The notes: generated by a model from the sequence alone, not told the origin. Shown: positions 20,671 through 29,455, counted from the first letter of the stretch. The stretch: DNA of 45,028 nt from Oscillospiraceae bacterium (GCA_902775355.1 CACYLY010000010.1:1-45028); one strand, 5' to 3'. Made by a program: numbers and translations.

Positions 20671-20687
20671 CTTTTGGAGGGGCAGGC

Positions 20688-21866
20688 ATGAACAAGATCA
20701 TCGAGCTGAAAAACATCACCAAGGCCTTTGACGGGGAAGTCGTTCTGGACAACATCAATCTGGATATTTACGACAACGAGTTTCTGACCCTGCTGGGACC
20801 CTCCGGCTGCGGCAAGACCACCACCCTGCGCATCATCGGCGGCTTCGAGAGCGCCGACGAGGGGGACGTGATCTTCCTGGGCGAGCGCATCAACGACGTG
20901 CCCCCCTACAAGCGCAATGTGAACACCGTTTTTCAGCGCTATGCCCTGTTCCCCCACCTGAACGTGTTTGAGAACGTGGCCTTTCCCCTGCGGGAAAAGC
21001 GGGTGCCCAAGGCGGAGATCAACGAGCGGGTCACCGAGATGCTGAAGCTGGTGGCACTGAGCGGCTTTGAAAAGCGCAGCGTCAACTCGCTCTCCGGCGG
21101 GCAGCAGCAGCGGGTGGCCATCGCCCGGGCCCTGGTCTCCAAGCCCAAGGTGCTGCTGCTGGACGAGCCTCTGGCCGCCCTGGACCTGAAGCTGCGCAAG
21201 GACATGCAGCAGGAGCTGAAAAAGATCCAGAAGGCTACGGGGATCACCTTCGTCTTCGTCACCCACGACCAGGAGGAGGCCCTGTCCATGTCGGACACGG
21301 TGGTGGTCATGTCCGAGGGCCGCATCCAGCAGATCGGCACCCCCGTGGACATTTACAACGAACCGGAAAACGCCTTTGTGGCGGACTTCATCGGCGAGAG
21401 CAACATCCTGGACGGCGTCATGCTGCGGGACAGAAAGGTCAGCTTCGCCGGTCACCTGTTCGACTGCGTGGACGCCGGCTTCGCCCCCAAAGAGCCGGTG
21501 GACGTGGTGGTCCGGCCCGAGGACGTGGATATCGTACCGGAGGAAAAGGGCATGCTGCGGGGCGTTGTCACCTCGGTGACCTTCCTGGGCGTGCACTATG
21601 AGATCATCGCGGATATCGACGGCTTCAAGTGGATGATCCAGACCACAGACTTCTGGGATGTGGATGATCGCATCGGCCTGTATATCGAGCCCGACGCCAT
21701 TCATATCATGAAAAAGTCCCAGTACTCCGGCATGTTCGGCGACTATTCCAGCTTCTCCATGGAGCTGGACGAGATCGGCGAGCTGGAGGACGAGAAGCTG
21801 GAGGAGATGGGCGAGTTCGTGGAGCCGGATGAGGACGCCGCGCCGGAAAGCGGGGCCGAGACATGA
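20688..21866 (+). CDS. potA: Spermidine/putrescine ABC transporter, ATP-binding protein
   Basis: The ATPase of the polyamine importer. 392 residues from the ATG at 20688, with GGAGGGG eight bases upstream. Walker [10 protein letters not shown] (37-45), Q loop FQRYALFPH, signature [15 protein letters not shown] (134-148), Walker B VLLLDEP (154-160), and the switch histidine in [15 protein letters not shown]-terminal TOBE-type domain and an unusually acidic tail (many Glu/Asp after residue 365) follow. potB starts inside its stop codon (ATGA). The polyamine assignment rests on the A-B-C-D gene order and the binding protein; the exact substrate is inferred. Confidence 0.93.
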   Translation: MNKIIELKNITKAFDGEVVLDNINLDIYDNEFLTLLGPSGCGKTTTLRIIGGFESADEGDVIFLGERINDVPPYKRNVNTVFQRYALFPHLNVFENVAFPLREKRVPKAEINERVTEMLKLVALSGFEKRSVNSLSGGQQQRVAIARALVSKPKVLLLDEPLAALDLKLRKDMQQELKKIQKATGITFVFVTHDQEEALSMSDTVVVMSEGRIQQIGTPVDIYNEPENAFVADFIGESNILDGVMLRDRKVSFAGHLFDCVDAGFAPKEPVDVVVRPEDVDIVPEEKGMLRGVVTSVTFLGVHYEIIADIDGFKWMIQTTDFWDVDDRIGLYIEPDAIHIMKKSQYSGMFGDYSSFSMELDEIGELEDEKLEEMGEFVEPDEDAAPESGAET

Positions 21867-22726
21867 GGAACAAAAACGCCGTCTCCGCCCGGGGCAGTCT
21901 GATCCAGCGCATGCTGCTCACGCCCTACTCCATCTGGGCGGTGCTGTTCATCGTGGTGCCGCTGTTCTTCATCGCCTTCTACGCCTTTACCGACAGCCAG
22001 ATGCACTTCACCCTGGACAACATGCGCAAGGTCTTCACCTACCGGGTCAACGCCGAGCATACCACGCCCTACTATGTGATGGTCTTCGGCCGCTCCTTCA
22101 AGCTGGCCGTCATCTCCACCCTGATCTGCCTGCTGCTGGGCTATCCCTTCGCCTATCGGATCGCCCACGCCTCCCCCCGGGTCCAGGGCATCCTGATCAC
22201 CGTGATCATGATCCCCATGTGGATGAACTTTCTGATCCGGACCTACGCCTGGATGGTCATCCTGCAGGACAAGGGCATCCTGAACGGCGGGCTGGCCCTG
22301 CTGGGCCTGGGTCCCATCCATGTGATCGGCACCGAGACCGCCGTCATCATCGGCATGGTCTACGACTACCTGCCCTATATGATCCTGCCCATCTACTCCG
22401 TGATGGCCAAGATGGACAACAAGCTCCTGGAGGCCGCCCGGGACCTGGGCTGCAACAGTCTCGGCGTGATGCGCCGGGTCATCTGGCCCCTGAGCCTGCC
22501 CGGCGTCATCTCCGGCGTCAACATGGTGCTCATCCCCTCCGTCAGCACCTTCTATATCTCCCAGAAGCTGGGCGGCAAGATGAAGCTCATCGGCGACGAG
22601 ATCGAGGAAAAATACGCCAACTTCGACTTTAACGGCGCCGCGGCCATCGCCTTTATCATGATGGTCCTGCTGCTGGTGGTCATGGCGCTGCTGCAGCACC
22701 GGGCCACCAAGCGGTCCGTCGCGTAA
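21863..22726 (+). CDS. potB: Spermidine/putrescine ABC transporter, permease PotB
   Basis: First permease subunit, 287 residues with six predicted membrane segments. The EAA loop that docks on PotA reads [20 protein letters not shown] with LPGV following. Motifs such as [19 protein letters not shown] are typical of PotB. Translation is coupled to potA by a four-base overlap. potC follows after 12 bases with AGGAGG. Confidence 0.93.
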   Translation: MRNKNAVSARGSLIQRMLLTPYSIWAVLFIVVPLFFIAFYAFTDSQMHFTLDNMRKVFTYRVNAEHTTPYYVMVFGRSFKLAVISTLICLLLGYPFAYRIAHASPRVQGILITVIMIPMWMNFLIRTYAWMVILQDKGILNGGLALLGLGPIHVIGTETAVIIGMVYDYLPYMILPIYSVMAKMDNKLLEAARDLGCNSLGVMRRVIWPLSLPGVISGVNMVLIPSVSTFYISQKLGGKMKLIGDEIEEKYANFDFNGAAAIAFIMMVLLLVVMALLQHRATKRSVA

Positions 22727-22738
22727 GGAGGTGCCGGG

Positions 22739-23578
22739 ATGAAAACACTTTCCAGAATCTACACCGGGCTGATCCTGCTCTTCCTCTTCGCCCCCATCGT
22801 CATCCTGATCGTCTTCTCCTTCAACGGGGAAAACAGCACCGCCGTCATGACCGGCTTCTCCTTCCGCTGGTACAAGGAGCTGTTTGACAACGCCAAGATC
22901 CTGGAGGCCGTGCGCAACACCCTGCTGCTGGCCGTCTCCTCCGCCCTCATCGCCACGGTGATGGGCACCGCCGCCGCCGTGGGCATTTACCGCCTGCGCA
23001 GCCGCTACCTGCGGGCCGCCCTGGACACGGTGACCAACATCCCCATGATCAACCCCGATATCATCACCGGTATCTCCCTGATGCTGATGTTCGTGTTCGC
23101 CGGCCGGCTCTTCGGGCTGAACAATTCCCTGAACTTCGGCACCATCCTCATCGCCCATGTCACCTTCTGCCTGCCCTATGTGATCCTGCAGGTGCTGCCC
23201 AAGCTCCAGCAGATGGACAAAGCCCTGCCCGAGGCCGCCATGGATCTGGGCTGCACACCTCTGCGGGCCTTCTTCAAGGTGGAGATCCCGGAGCTCTTTC
23301 CCGGCATCCTCACCGGCATGATCATGGCCTTCACCATGTCGCTGGACGACTTCGTCATCAGCTATTTCACTTCCGGCCCGGGCTTCCAGACCCTGCCGGT
23401 GCTGATCTACAGCATGACCAAAAAGGCCGTCAAGCCCACCATCTATTCTCTGGCGACCATCATCTTCTTCGTGATCCTGGCGCTGCTCACCGTCACCAAT
23501 CTCATCGACAGCGATACTGACAAGGCGGTCAAGGAAGCGCGTAAAAAGAAAAAAGCAAAAAAACAGGCTGCTGCCTGA
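22739..23578 (+). CDS. potC: Spermidine/putrescine ABC transporter, permease PotC
   Basis: Second permease subunit, 279 residues with six membrane segments. EAA loop: LPEAAMDLGCTPLRAFFKVE followed by IPELFPGI. PotC-typical SLDDFVISYFTSGPG is present. The tail is very lysine-rich (ARKKKKAKKQAAA). potD follows after 20 bases with AAGGAGG. Confidence 0.93.
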   Translation: MKTLSRIYTGLILLFLFAPIVILIVFSFNGENSTAVMTGFSFRWYKELFDNAKILEAVRNTLLLAVSSALIATVMGTAAAVGIYRLRSRYLRAALDTVTNIPMINPDIITGISLMLMFVFAGRLFGLNNSLNFGTILIAHVTFCLPYVILQVLPKLQQMDKALPEAAMDLGCTPLRAFFKVEIPELFPGILTGMIMAFTMSLDDFVISYFTSGPGFQTLPVLIYSMTKKAVKPTIYSLATIIFFVILALLTVTNLIDSDTDKAVKEARKKKKAKKQAAA

Positions 23579-23598
23579 TCTTACAAGGAGGAACCACC

Positions 23599-24708
23599 AT
23601 GAAAAAGCTGCTTTCCGTTCTGCTCTGCGCCGCCCTGCTGCTGAGCGCGGCCGCGATGCTCTCCGCCTGCGGCGGCAGCACCCTGACCCTGAACGTGTAC
23701 AACTGGGGCGAGTATATCTCCGACGGCTCCGAGGGCAGCCTTGACACCATCAAAGCCTTCGAGGCCTGGTATCAGGAGAATTACGGTCAGAAGGTCAAGG
23801 TCAATTACACCACCTTCGCCAGCAACGAGGACATGTACAACAAGCTCTCCAGCGGCGCCGTCAGCTACGATGTTGTCATCCCCTCCGACTATATGATCGC
23901 CAAGATGATCGAGGAGGGCATGCTCCTGCCCCTGAACTTTGACAACATCCCCAACTACGCCAACATCGACGAAAACTTCCGGGGCCTGAACTACGACCCG
24001 GAGAACAAGTTCACCGTCCCCTACTCCTACGGCGTCGTCGGCATCATCTATAACGCCAATGTTGTGGACGAGGCGGACGCGGTGGGCTGGGATCTGCTGT
24101 GGAACGAAAAATACACCGGTCAGATCCTGCAGTTCAACAACCCGAGAGACGCTTTCGGCACTGCCCAGTACAAGCTGGGCCTGGACGTGAACAGCACCGA
24201 CAAGGCCGAATGGGATAAGGCCTATGAGGAGCTGAAGAAGCAGGAACCGCTGGTCCAGAAGTACGTGATGGACGAGATCTACAACATGATGGAGATCGGC
24301 GAAGCCGCCATCGGCGTTTACTACGCGGGCGACTATTTCACCATGCTGGACGCCCAGGCTGAGGATGTGGATTTGCGCTTCTACCAGCCCGAGCGCACCA
24401 ACTACTTCGTGGACGCCATGTGCATCCCCAGCTGCTGCAAGAATCAGGAGCTGGCGGAGATCTTCATCAACTTCATGCTCTCCGAGGAACCGGCCATCGC
24501 CAACGCCGAGTATATCTACTACGCCTCCCCCAACTCCGTTGTCTACAACAGCCCGGAGTATCAGGAGGAGATGGGCGAGGACGTTATGGAGATCCTCTAC
24601 ATGGACGTGGACAACTTCAAGACCCTGTACAATCAGTACGGCTTCCTGAACCAGTCCAACGACATGCTCAGCTACATCTCCGAGCTCTGGCACAAGGTCC
24701 GCAACTGA
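23599..24708 (+). CDS. potD: Spermidine/putrescine-binding lipoprotein PotD
   Basis: Extracellular substrate-binding lipoprotein of the importer, 369 residues. The signal peptide ends in lipobox LSAC with the modified cysteine at C24. The mature part starts with a glycine/serine linker, then the PotD-type opening LNVYNWGEYISDG. Conserved blocks: YDVVIPSDYMIAKMI, YSYGVVGIIYN, GVYYAGDYFTMLD, and the late YFVDAMCIPSCCKN. Aromatic and acidic residues expected to hold polyamines (Trp/Tyr/Asp in NWGEY and PSDYM) are present. The operon ends at the hairpin 24729-24760. Confidence 0.94.
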   Translation: MKKLLSVLLCAALLLSAAAMLSACGGSTLTLNVYNWGEYISDGSEGSLDTIKAFEAWYQENYGQKVKVNYTTFASNEDMYNKLSSGAVSYDVVIPSDYMIAKMIEEGMLLPLNFDNIPNYANIDENFRGLNYDPENKFTVPYSYGVVGIIYNANVVDEADAVGWDLLWNEKYTGQILQFNNPRDAFGTAQYKLGLDVNSTDKAEWDKAYEELKKQEPLVQKYVMDEIYNMMEIGEAAIGVYYAGDYFTMLDAQAEDVDLRFYQPERTNYFVDAMCIPSCCKNQELAEIFINFMLSEEPAIANAEYIYYASPNSVVYNSPEYQEEMGEDVMEILYMDVDNFKTLYNQYGFLNQSNDMLSYISELWHKVRN

Positions 24709-24728
24709 AAAACCGCAATCATCCAATC

Positions 24729-24762
24729 ACGGGAGAACGCCGAAAGACGTTCTCCCGTTTCA
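24729..24762 (+). terminator. Terminator of potABCD (34-bp repeat, copy 1)
   Basis: Stem ACGGGAGAACG / CGTTCTCCCGT with loop CCGAAAGA, then TT. The whole 34 bases recur without change at 24915-24948. Confidence 0.8.
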
Positions 24763-24785
24763 ATGTGTAGACAAACCTAAAAGAT

Positions 24786-24889
24786 TGTCATCTTGAGCGG
24801 AGGCGAAGCCGGAGTCGAAAGATCTAAAGTCTTGAAAACACGGACTTTTTTAGATCCTTCGACTTCGCTGCGCTTCGCTCAGGATGACA
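24786..24889. mobile_element. Small inverted-repeat (MITE-like) element
   Basis: Imperfect inverted arms of about 38-40 bases: left arm TGTCATCTTGAGCGG... (24786-24825) and right arm ending ...CGCTCAGGATGACA (24852-24889), around a 26-base centre. No coding capacity. Sequences of the type TGTCATCCTGAGCG...AAGGATCT are dispersed widely in bacterial genomes. It lies between two identical terminators. Confidence 0.7.
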
Positions 24890-24914
24890 GCAACCCCACT
24901 TTATCTGCAGTCTG

Positions 24915-24948
24915 ACGGGAGAACGCCGAAAGACGTTCTCCCGTTTCA
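24915..24948 (+). terminator. 34-bp terminator-like repeat, copy 2
   Basis: Identical to 24729-24762. No gene lies between the two copies, only the inverted-repeat element. It now sits directly upstream of the spoVAD promoter region. Confidence 0.7.
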
Positions 24949-24974
24949 TATTTTTCGGTCTCCCGGGCAAACTA
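24946..24974 (+). promoter_or_regulatory. Possible sigma-G-like forespore promoter of spoVAD
   Basis: TCATA (24946-24950), 17-base spacer, CAAACTA (24968-24974), close to the GNATR and CATNNTA pattern of sigma-G promoters. spoVA operons are known forespore (sigma-G) genes. Match quality is modest. Confidence 0.3.
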
Positions 24975-25003
24975 TGCGCAGATCAAGCAAGGAGGCTGCG
25001 CTC

Positions 25004-26014
25004 GTGTCAAAACGCATCGGAAAACAGACGCTGTACCTGCCCTCCGCTCCGGCGGTGGAAGGTTTCGCCGCGGTGGTGGGCAAGAAGGAGGGCGAGGGCC
25101 CGCTGGCCAAGCGCTTCGACTTTATCTCCGAAGACAGCTACTTCGGCCAGGCCAGCTGGGAGAAGGCGGAGAGCCACATGCTGCGTCAGTGCTTCGAGCT
25201 GGCCTGCGACAAGGCCAAGGTCCCGCCCTCGGAGCTGGACTATATCCTGGCCGGGGACCTGCTGAACCAGTGCGTCAGCTCTGCCTTTGCCATGCGGCAG
25301 AGCGCCGTGCCCTATCTGGGGCTCTACGGCGCCTGCTCCACCATGGCGGAGGGCCTGAGCTTGGGGGCCCTGCTGGTGGACGGGGGCTTTGCCGAACAGA
25401 TCTGCGCCCTCACCGGCTCCCACTTCTGCACCGCCGAGAGGCAGTACCGCTTTCCTCTGGAATACGGCGGCCAGCGTACCCCCAGCTCCCAGTGGACCGT
25501 CACCGGCGCAGGAGCCGTAGTGCTGGGCCGTCGGGGCCGGATCCGGGTCACCCATGTGACCCACGGCAAAATCGTGGACGCGGGCATCAAGGACCCCAAC
25601 AACATGGGCAGCGCCATGGCCCCGGCGGCCTTTGACACGCTGCGGGCCCATTTTCGCGACACGGGCCGCAGCCCCGAGGACTACGGGGCCATTTTCACCG
25701 GGGACCTTGGCGCTCTGGGACACGACATCCTGCAGGCGCTGTTCAAAGCCGACGGCGTGGAGCTGGGCCCCCGGACCATGGACTGCGGGGTGCTGATCTA
25801 CGATCTGGCTACCCAGGAGGTCAACGCCGGCGGCTCCGGCTGCGGCTGCAGCGCCTCGGTGCTGGGCGGGCACATCCTGCAGGCCATGGAGGACGGGGTC
25901 TGGGAGCGGGTGCTCTTCGCCGCCACCGGCGCGCTGATGTCCCCCACCAGCGCGCAGCAGGGGGAGAGCATCCCTGGCATCTGCCACGCGCTGGCTCTGG
26001 AACGGGAGGGCTGA
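25004..26014 (+). CDS. spoVAD: Stage V sporulation protein AD
   Basis: SpoVAD is a dipicolinate-binding component of the SpoVA channel that loads Ca-DPA into the forespore. 336 residues from the GTG at 25004 (MSKRIGKQTLYLPSAP), with AAGGAGG eight bases before it. Longer in-frame starts run back into the repeat element and lack a ribosome binding site. The thiolase-like fold shows GACSTMAEGLSLGALLVDGG and TSAQQGESIPGICHA. spoVAE follows two bases after the stop. No spoVAC lies upstream, where it is usually found; the repeat pair is there instead. Confidence 0.94.
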   Translation: MSKRIGKQTLYLPSAPAVEGFAAVVGKKEGEGPLAKRFDFISEDSYFGQASWEKAESHMLRQCFELACDKAKVPPSELDYILAGDLLNQCVSSAFAMRQSAVPYLGLYGACSTMAEGLSLGALLVDGGFAEQICALTGSHFCTAERQYRFPLEYGGQRTPSSQWTVTGAGAVVLGRRGRIRVTHVTHGKIVDAGIKDPNNMGSAMAPAAFDTLRAHFRDTGRSPEDYGAIFTGDLGALGHDILQALFKADGVELGPRTMDCGVLIYDLATQEVNAGGSGCGCSASVLGGHILQAMEDGVWERVLFAATGALMSPTSAQQGESIPGICHALALEREG

Positions 26015-26016
26015 GA

Positions 26017-26388
26017 ATGGCCGTTTTCTGGGAATACGCGAAGGTTTTTCTCGTCGGCGGCGCCCTGTGCGTGCTGGGCCAGTTGCTGATCGACTACACC
26101 CGCCTGACCCCCGCACGGATCCTTACGGGCTATGTGGTGGCCGGGGTCGTTTTGGGGGCTCTGGGGCTCTACGGTCCCCTGGCGGACTGGGCCGGGGCCG
26201 GGGCCACCGTGCCGCTGACCGGCTTTGGCTGGAACCTGGCCAAGGGCGTGAAGAAGGCGGTGGAGGAGCAGGGGCTGCTGGGCGCCTTCACCGGAGGCTT
26301 CACCGCCGCGGCGGGCGGGCTCTGCGCCGCGGTCCTCTTCGGCCTGCTGGCCGCGCTGCTGGGAAGACCGAAGGACAAGAACAGATGA
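26017..26388 (+). CDS. spoVAE: Stage V sporulation protein AE
   Basis: Small integral membrane partner of SpoVAD in the DPA channel, 123 residues with about four membrane segments and the family block GGALCVLGQLLIDYTRLTPA. It also shows GFGWNLAKGVKKAVEEQGLLG. Length fits the SpoVAE (SpoVAEb) family. The start is two bases after spoVAD, so the two are one transcript, ending at the 16-pair hairpin 26391-26426. Confidence 0.9.
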   Translation: MAVFWEYAKVFLVGGALCVLGQLLIDYTRLTPARILTGYVVAGVVLGALGLYGPLADWAGAGATVPLTGFGWNLAKGVKKAVEEQGLLGAFTGGFTAAAGGLCAAVLFGLLAALLGRPKDKNR

Positions 26389-26390
26389 TC

Positions 26391-26426
26391 AAGGCGGATC
26401 CGCCGGAAAACCGGCGGATCCGCCTT
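26391..26426. terminator. Long hairpin between spoVAE and the hexokinase gene
   Basis: Perfect 16-pair stem AAGGCGGATCCGCCGG (26391-26406), loop AAAA, CCGGCGGATCCGCCTT (26411-26426). The T-tract on the plus side begins about 13 bases later, so termination may be imperfect. It separates convergent genes. Confidence 0.7.
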
Positions 26427-26445
26427 ATCAGATGTTGTATTTTTT

Positions 26446-27708
26446 TTACAGATTCAGCAGCGCCGCGGCAGCGGAGCCGGCCAGGGTGGTCTCATAGCCC
26501 ACGGAGAAGCTGAGCTTCCGGCCCATCTTCTCCCGAATCTCCGTCCGGATCAGCTGCTCCAGCAGCGGGCGGTAGACCCGTCCCTTCTGGACCAGGGAGC
26601 CCTCGGCGCAGATGCTCGCCGTCTCCTCCCCGCTGAGCAGGACGATGGCGGCCAGATTCGTGCACATGCAGCGGGCTGAGCGCTCGAACATAGCGGCGCA
26701 GAGGGTCTGGACGAAAGCCGCGTCCTCCGCGTCCTCGCCGATCTCCTCCAGCCGCTCGCCCATGGCCCAGGCGTCAATCACGGCGGAGTCGATCCAGCCC
26801 AGGGCGCGGGCCTTCTCCGCGGTCTCGGACCGCAGCAGGCCCTCATCCCCGGCTGCGATCAGCATCCGGTGGCAGAGCTCGCCCAGATAGACCCCGGCGG
26901 TCATCTTCTCGAAGTGCTTCAGGCCCGGGTTGTGGCTCTCCTCGTCCAGCACCCGGTCAAAATCTCCCCGGGGCATCCCGTCGTACATGCCGGACTCCAG
27001 ATTCACGATCATCCGCCGGTCTCCGCCGCGGCCAAGCTTGCCGATGCGCTTTTCCGGCAGAGAACAGCAGGTGTTGGTGCCGGTACCGCTGACCTGACCG
27101 ATGGCGCAGCCGGACTCCTTCCGCCCCTCCGCCAGACCGCCCAGCAGCACGGCCACGGTGTCGTTCAGGATCACGATCTTCTTGCCGGGATAGCCCCGGC
27201 GGGCCAGCTCCGCCAGCAGGGAGGCGCCTACCAGCTGGCCTTCGCAGCCAGTGATGACCACCTCTTTGTCGATCCGCTGGACCTTACCGTCCATCTCCGG
27301 GGTGATATCCGCGGAGTAGGAAAAACAGAAGCCGATTTTATCGGTAAAGGGCATCAGAGGCTCCACCGCGTCGGCAGTGAAGCGGATGAAGTCTTCCCAG
27401 GAGGCGGGTTTTTCGATGCCTGGCATCTTCCACTTCTGTATCCGCTCCGCCTGGCAGCCCTCCTCCGTAAAGCGGACCAGCCCGCAGCGGAAATTGGTGC
27501 CGCCGGCGTCAATGACCACCACCGGCTCCTCCCGGGGAATGGTCCCCGTATCGGAGATGTAGGTGGGGATCATGGGCAGCGAAGCGCTCTGCCCCGCCAG
27601 GCCCCGCTCCATCTCCTCAGCCATCCGGACCGCTTCCCTGGCGGGCTCGATCCTCTCCGGGCTCATGCCGTGCTCCTTCAAAAATTCCAGCGCCTTCTGG
27701 CTTCTCAT
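26446..27708 (-). CDS. Hexokinase of the eukaryotic-type family
   Basis: Phosphorylates hexoses, probably glucose, with ATP. 420 residues. Phosphate-1 motif VVVIDAGGTNFRCGLV (64-79), sugar-binding GFCFSYSADI (126-135), catalytic aspartate D183 in LNDTVAVLLGG, phosphate-2 GTGTNTCC, and NLESGMYDGMP in the place of the hexokinase N-x-E motif. LNDTV and the FSYS...EG blocks follow the yeast/animal hexokinase pattern rather than bacterial ROK or Glk glucokinases. It starts 12 bases after the coiled-coil protein gene, with GAGGAGG, so the two are one operon. The preferred sugar is not evident. Confidence 0.88.
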   Translation of the reverse strand: MRSQKALEFLKEHGMSPERIEPAREAVRMAEEMERGLAGQSASLPMIPTYISDTGTIPREEPVVVIDAGGTNFRCGLVRFTEEGCQAERIQKWKMPGIEKPASWEDFIRFTADAVEPLMPFTDKIGFCFSYSADITPEMDGKVQRIDKEVVITGCEGQLVGASLLAELARRGYPGKKIVILNDTVAVLLGGLAEGRKESGCAIGQVSGTGTNTCCSLPEKRIGKLGRGGDRRMIVNLESGMYDGMPRGDFDRVLDEESHNPGLKHFEKMTAGVYLGELCHRMLIAAGDEGLLRSETAEKARALGWIDSAVIDAWAMGERLEEIGEDAEDAAFVQTLCAAMFERSARCMCTNLAAIVLLSGEETASICAEGSLVQKGRVYRPLLEQLIRTEIREKMGRKLSFSVGYETTLAGSAAAALLNL

Positions 27709-27720
27709 CTGTTTTCCTCC

Positions 27721-29400
27721 TCAGGCTTTTTTCTTTTTCGGGATTACCAGCGCCAACTGGACCAGGGCGAAGATCGCCGCGGCCAGGGCGGAATAACTGT
27801 CTCCCCTGCCCTGTGTCCTGCAGAGCAGCTCCGCGGCGACAGCGCAGAGCAGGCAAAGCAGCACCGGGGCCAGGAGCCAGAAACGGCTCTTGTTCTTTTC
27901 AAACGCGGCGGGGATCCCGACAAAGCCGGCGATCCCGCCAAGGACCATCAGCCCGCCGATCCACAGCAGAGCGCTGAAGGTCCGATCCATCTCCCGCCGG
28001 AGAGAACCGGCATACTCGTCCGCGGCAGGGAGCAGCTCCATACCGCCGTCCACCAGGTCCTGAATGCCCTCACGCTCCAGCAGCATCAGGCGGACAGAGG
28101 TCTCTCTCCGCTCCAGATCCTGCCGCCGGGCCAGGTCTTCGGCCTTCTGCGCCAGCTCCGCAGCCTGCCGGTCCAGCTCCTCCTTCTCCCGGCGGAGCTG
28201 CTCTTCCTTTTCCTTCAGCTGGGCCAGCTGTTCCTCCAGCTGGCGGCGGCCCTCCGCCAGGGCCAGCTCGCCGGTCAGCATCTGGCCGCCCGCCATGTCC
28301 AGGTTGGCCCTCGCCTCCTCGATGGCGATCTTCCCCTGCTCCAGCAGAGGCTCCATGGCGTCGATCTGGGCCTGGGCGGCATCCAGCTGGACCCGGGTTT
28401 CCGCCAGTTCGCCCTCATACTCGCTGAGCTTGGCGTCCATGGCGCTGTCCACCTGCAGGATCAGGTCCCGGCTCTGGGCGTAGGCCTGCTGCATGGCGGC
28501 GAACTGCTCCTCGCTGATGGGACTGTTCGCGTCCATAGCGGCGGCCTCGTCCCGCCGCTGCTGGATCAGGGCGCGGATCTGCTCCACACTCATGCCGGTG
28601 GCGCCGGTCACCATGTTCTCCAACTCCCGCAGAGACTCACCGTCGATCCCCTGCCAGGTCACATTCTCCAGCAGCTCGCCCAGGTCCGCGTCGGTCTCCT
28701 GAGCCAGCATCTGGGCCAGCATCTGCATCTGTTCCGGGCTGATGCCGTCCTGAGACTCCAGCAGATCGTAGAGCTGGGTGGCCCCGTCCAGGGCCTGCAG
28801 CAGGCTGTCATAGGCCGCGACGGTGAGCTGCTGCCGGGCGTTGGGATCGTCGCTCTCCAGGATGGCGGCCAGGTTCCGGCTGGCGTTCAGCTGGCTCCGC
28901 AGGGCTTTCAGCGCGCTCTCGGCCAACTCCAGGGTCTTGCGCCCTTCCTCCAGCTGTTTTTTTCCTTCCTGAAACTGCTCATAGCCCTCCCAGAAGGCCT
29001 TCTCCTGCTCCTCGAACAAGGCGAGGCCCTCCTCATACTGGGCTCTGCCGGCCCAGAAGGCGCTCTCCGCCTGGTCCAGGGCCGCCGCGCCGGACTGGAG
29101 CCCGCTGCGGGTAGCCGTGTAGATGGCCAGATCGGTGCGATGCTGCGAAGCCTTCTCGTCGTGCTCCGCCTGCTCTTCCTCCAGGGCGGGATTGGCCTCC
29201 CGATAGGGGACGCCGCCCCGAAGGCCCTCGTCGATCTCCCGATATTCCTCGATCCTCTCCGTCAGGCGCTGCCAGTCCGCCAGGGATTTGGCCCGACCCT
29301 TGACGGCGGAACGGACAAGACCCAGGCCCGCCAGCAGCATGGTCAGGCAGAGCACAGCCAGAACCAGAGAGAAGATTCTTGTCAAAGCTGGATGCTTCAC
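27721..29400 (-). CDS. Membrane protein with long coiled coil, function unknown
   Basis: Not recognised. 559 residues from a GTG at 29400 (MKHPALTRIFSLVLAVLC), chosen because GGAGGAG lies six bases upstream; longer in-frame starts lack a site. One N-terminal membrane segment (about 8-29). Next come about 430 residues rich in Glu, Gln, Leu and Ala with long heptad-like helices (for example KEKEEQLRREKEELDRQAAE), then three hydrophobic segments (about 480-555) and a KKKKA tail. An extracytoplasmic or cytoplasmic helical stalk between membrane anchors is likely. It is cotranscribed with the hexokinase. Structural, secretion-related or envelope roles are all possible. Confidence 0.75.
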   Translation of the reverse strand: MKHPALTRIFSLVLAVLCLTMLLAGLGLVRSAVKGRAKSLADWQRLTERIEEYREIDEGLRGGVPYREANPALEEEQAEHDEKASQHRTDLAIYTATRSGLQSGAAALDQAESAFWAGRAQYEEGLALFEEQEKAFWEGYEQFQEGKKQLEEGRKTLELAESALKALRSQLNASRNLAAILESDDPNARQQLTVAAYDSLLQALDGATQLYDLLESQDGISPEQMQMLAQMLAQETDADLGELLENVTWQGIDGESLRELENMVTGATGMSVEQIRALIQQRRDEAAAMDANSPISEEQFAAMQQAYAQSRDLILQVDSAMDAKLSEYEGELAETRVQLDAAQAQIDAMEPLLEQGKIAIEEARANLDMAGGQMLTGELALAEGRRQLEEQLAQLKEKEEQLRREKEELDRQAAELAQKAEDLARRQDLERRETSVRLMLLEREGIQDLVDGGMELLPAADEYAGSLRREMDRTFSALLWIGGLMVLGGIAGFVGIPAAFEKNKSRFWLLAPVLLCLLCAVAAELLCRTQGRGDSYSALAAAIFALVQLALVIPKKKKA

Positions 29401-29455
29401 GCTCCACTCCTCCGGAATCATCCGCAAATACCTTTACATACTTCACTAAATATGT

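Noticed and set aside
24786-24889. Insertion sequence
   Set aside because: Inverted arms are present but there is no transposase or remnant, so only a MITE-like or dispersed repeat can be supported.
24884-25003. A longer spoVAD start inside the inverted-repeat element
   Set aside because: It adds 40 residues unlike SpoVAD, runs through the terminator copy, and has no ribosome binding site; the GTG at 25004 has AAGGAGG.
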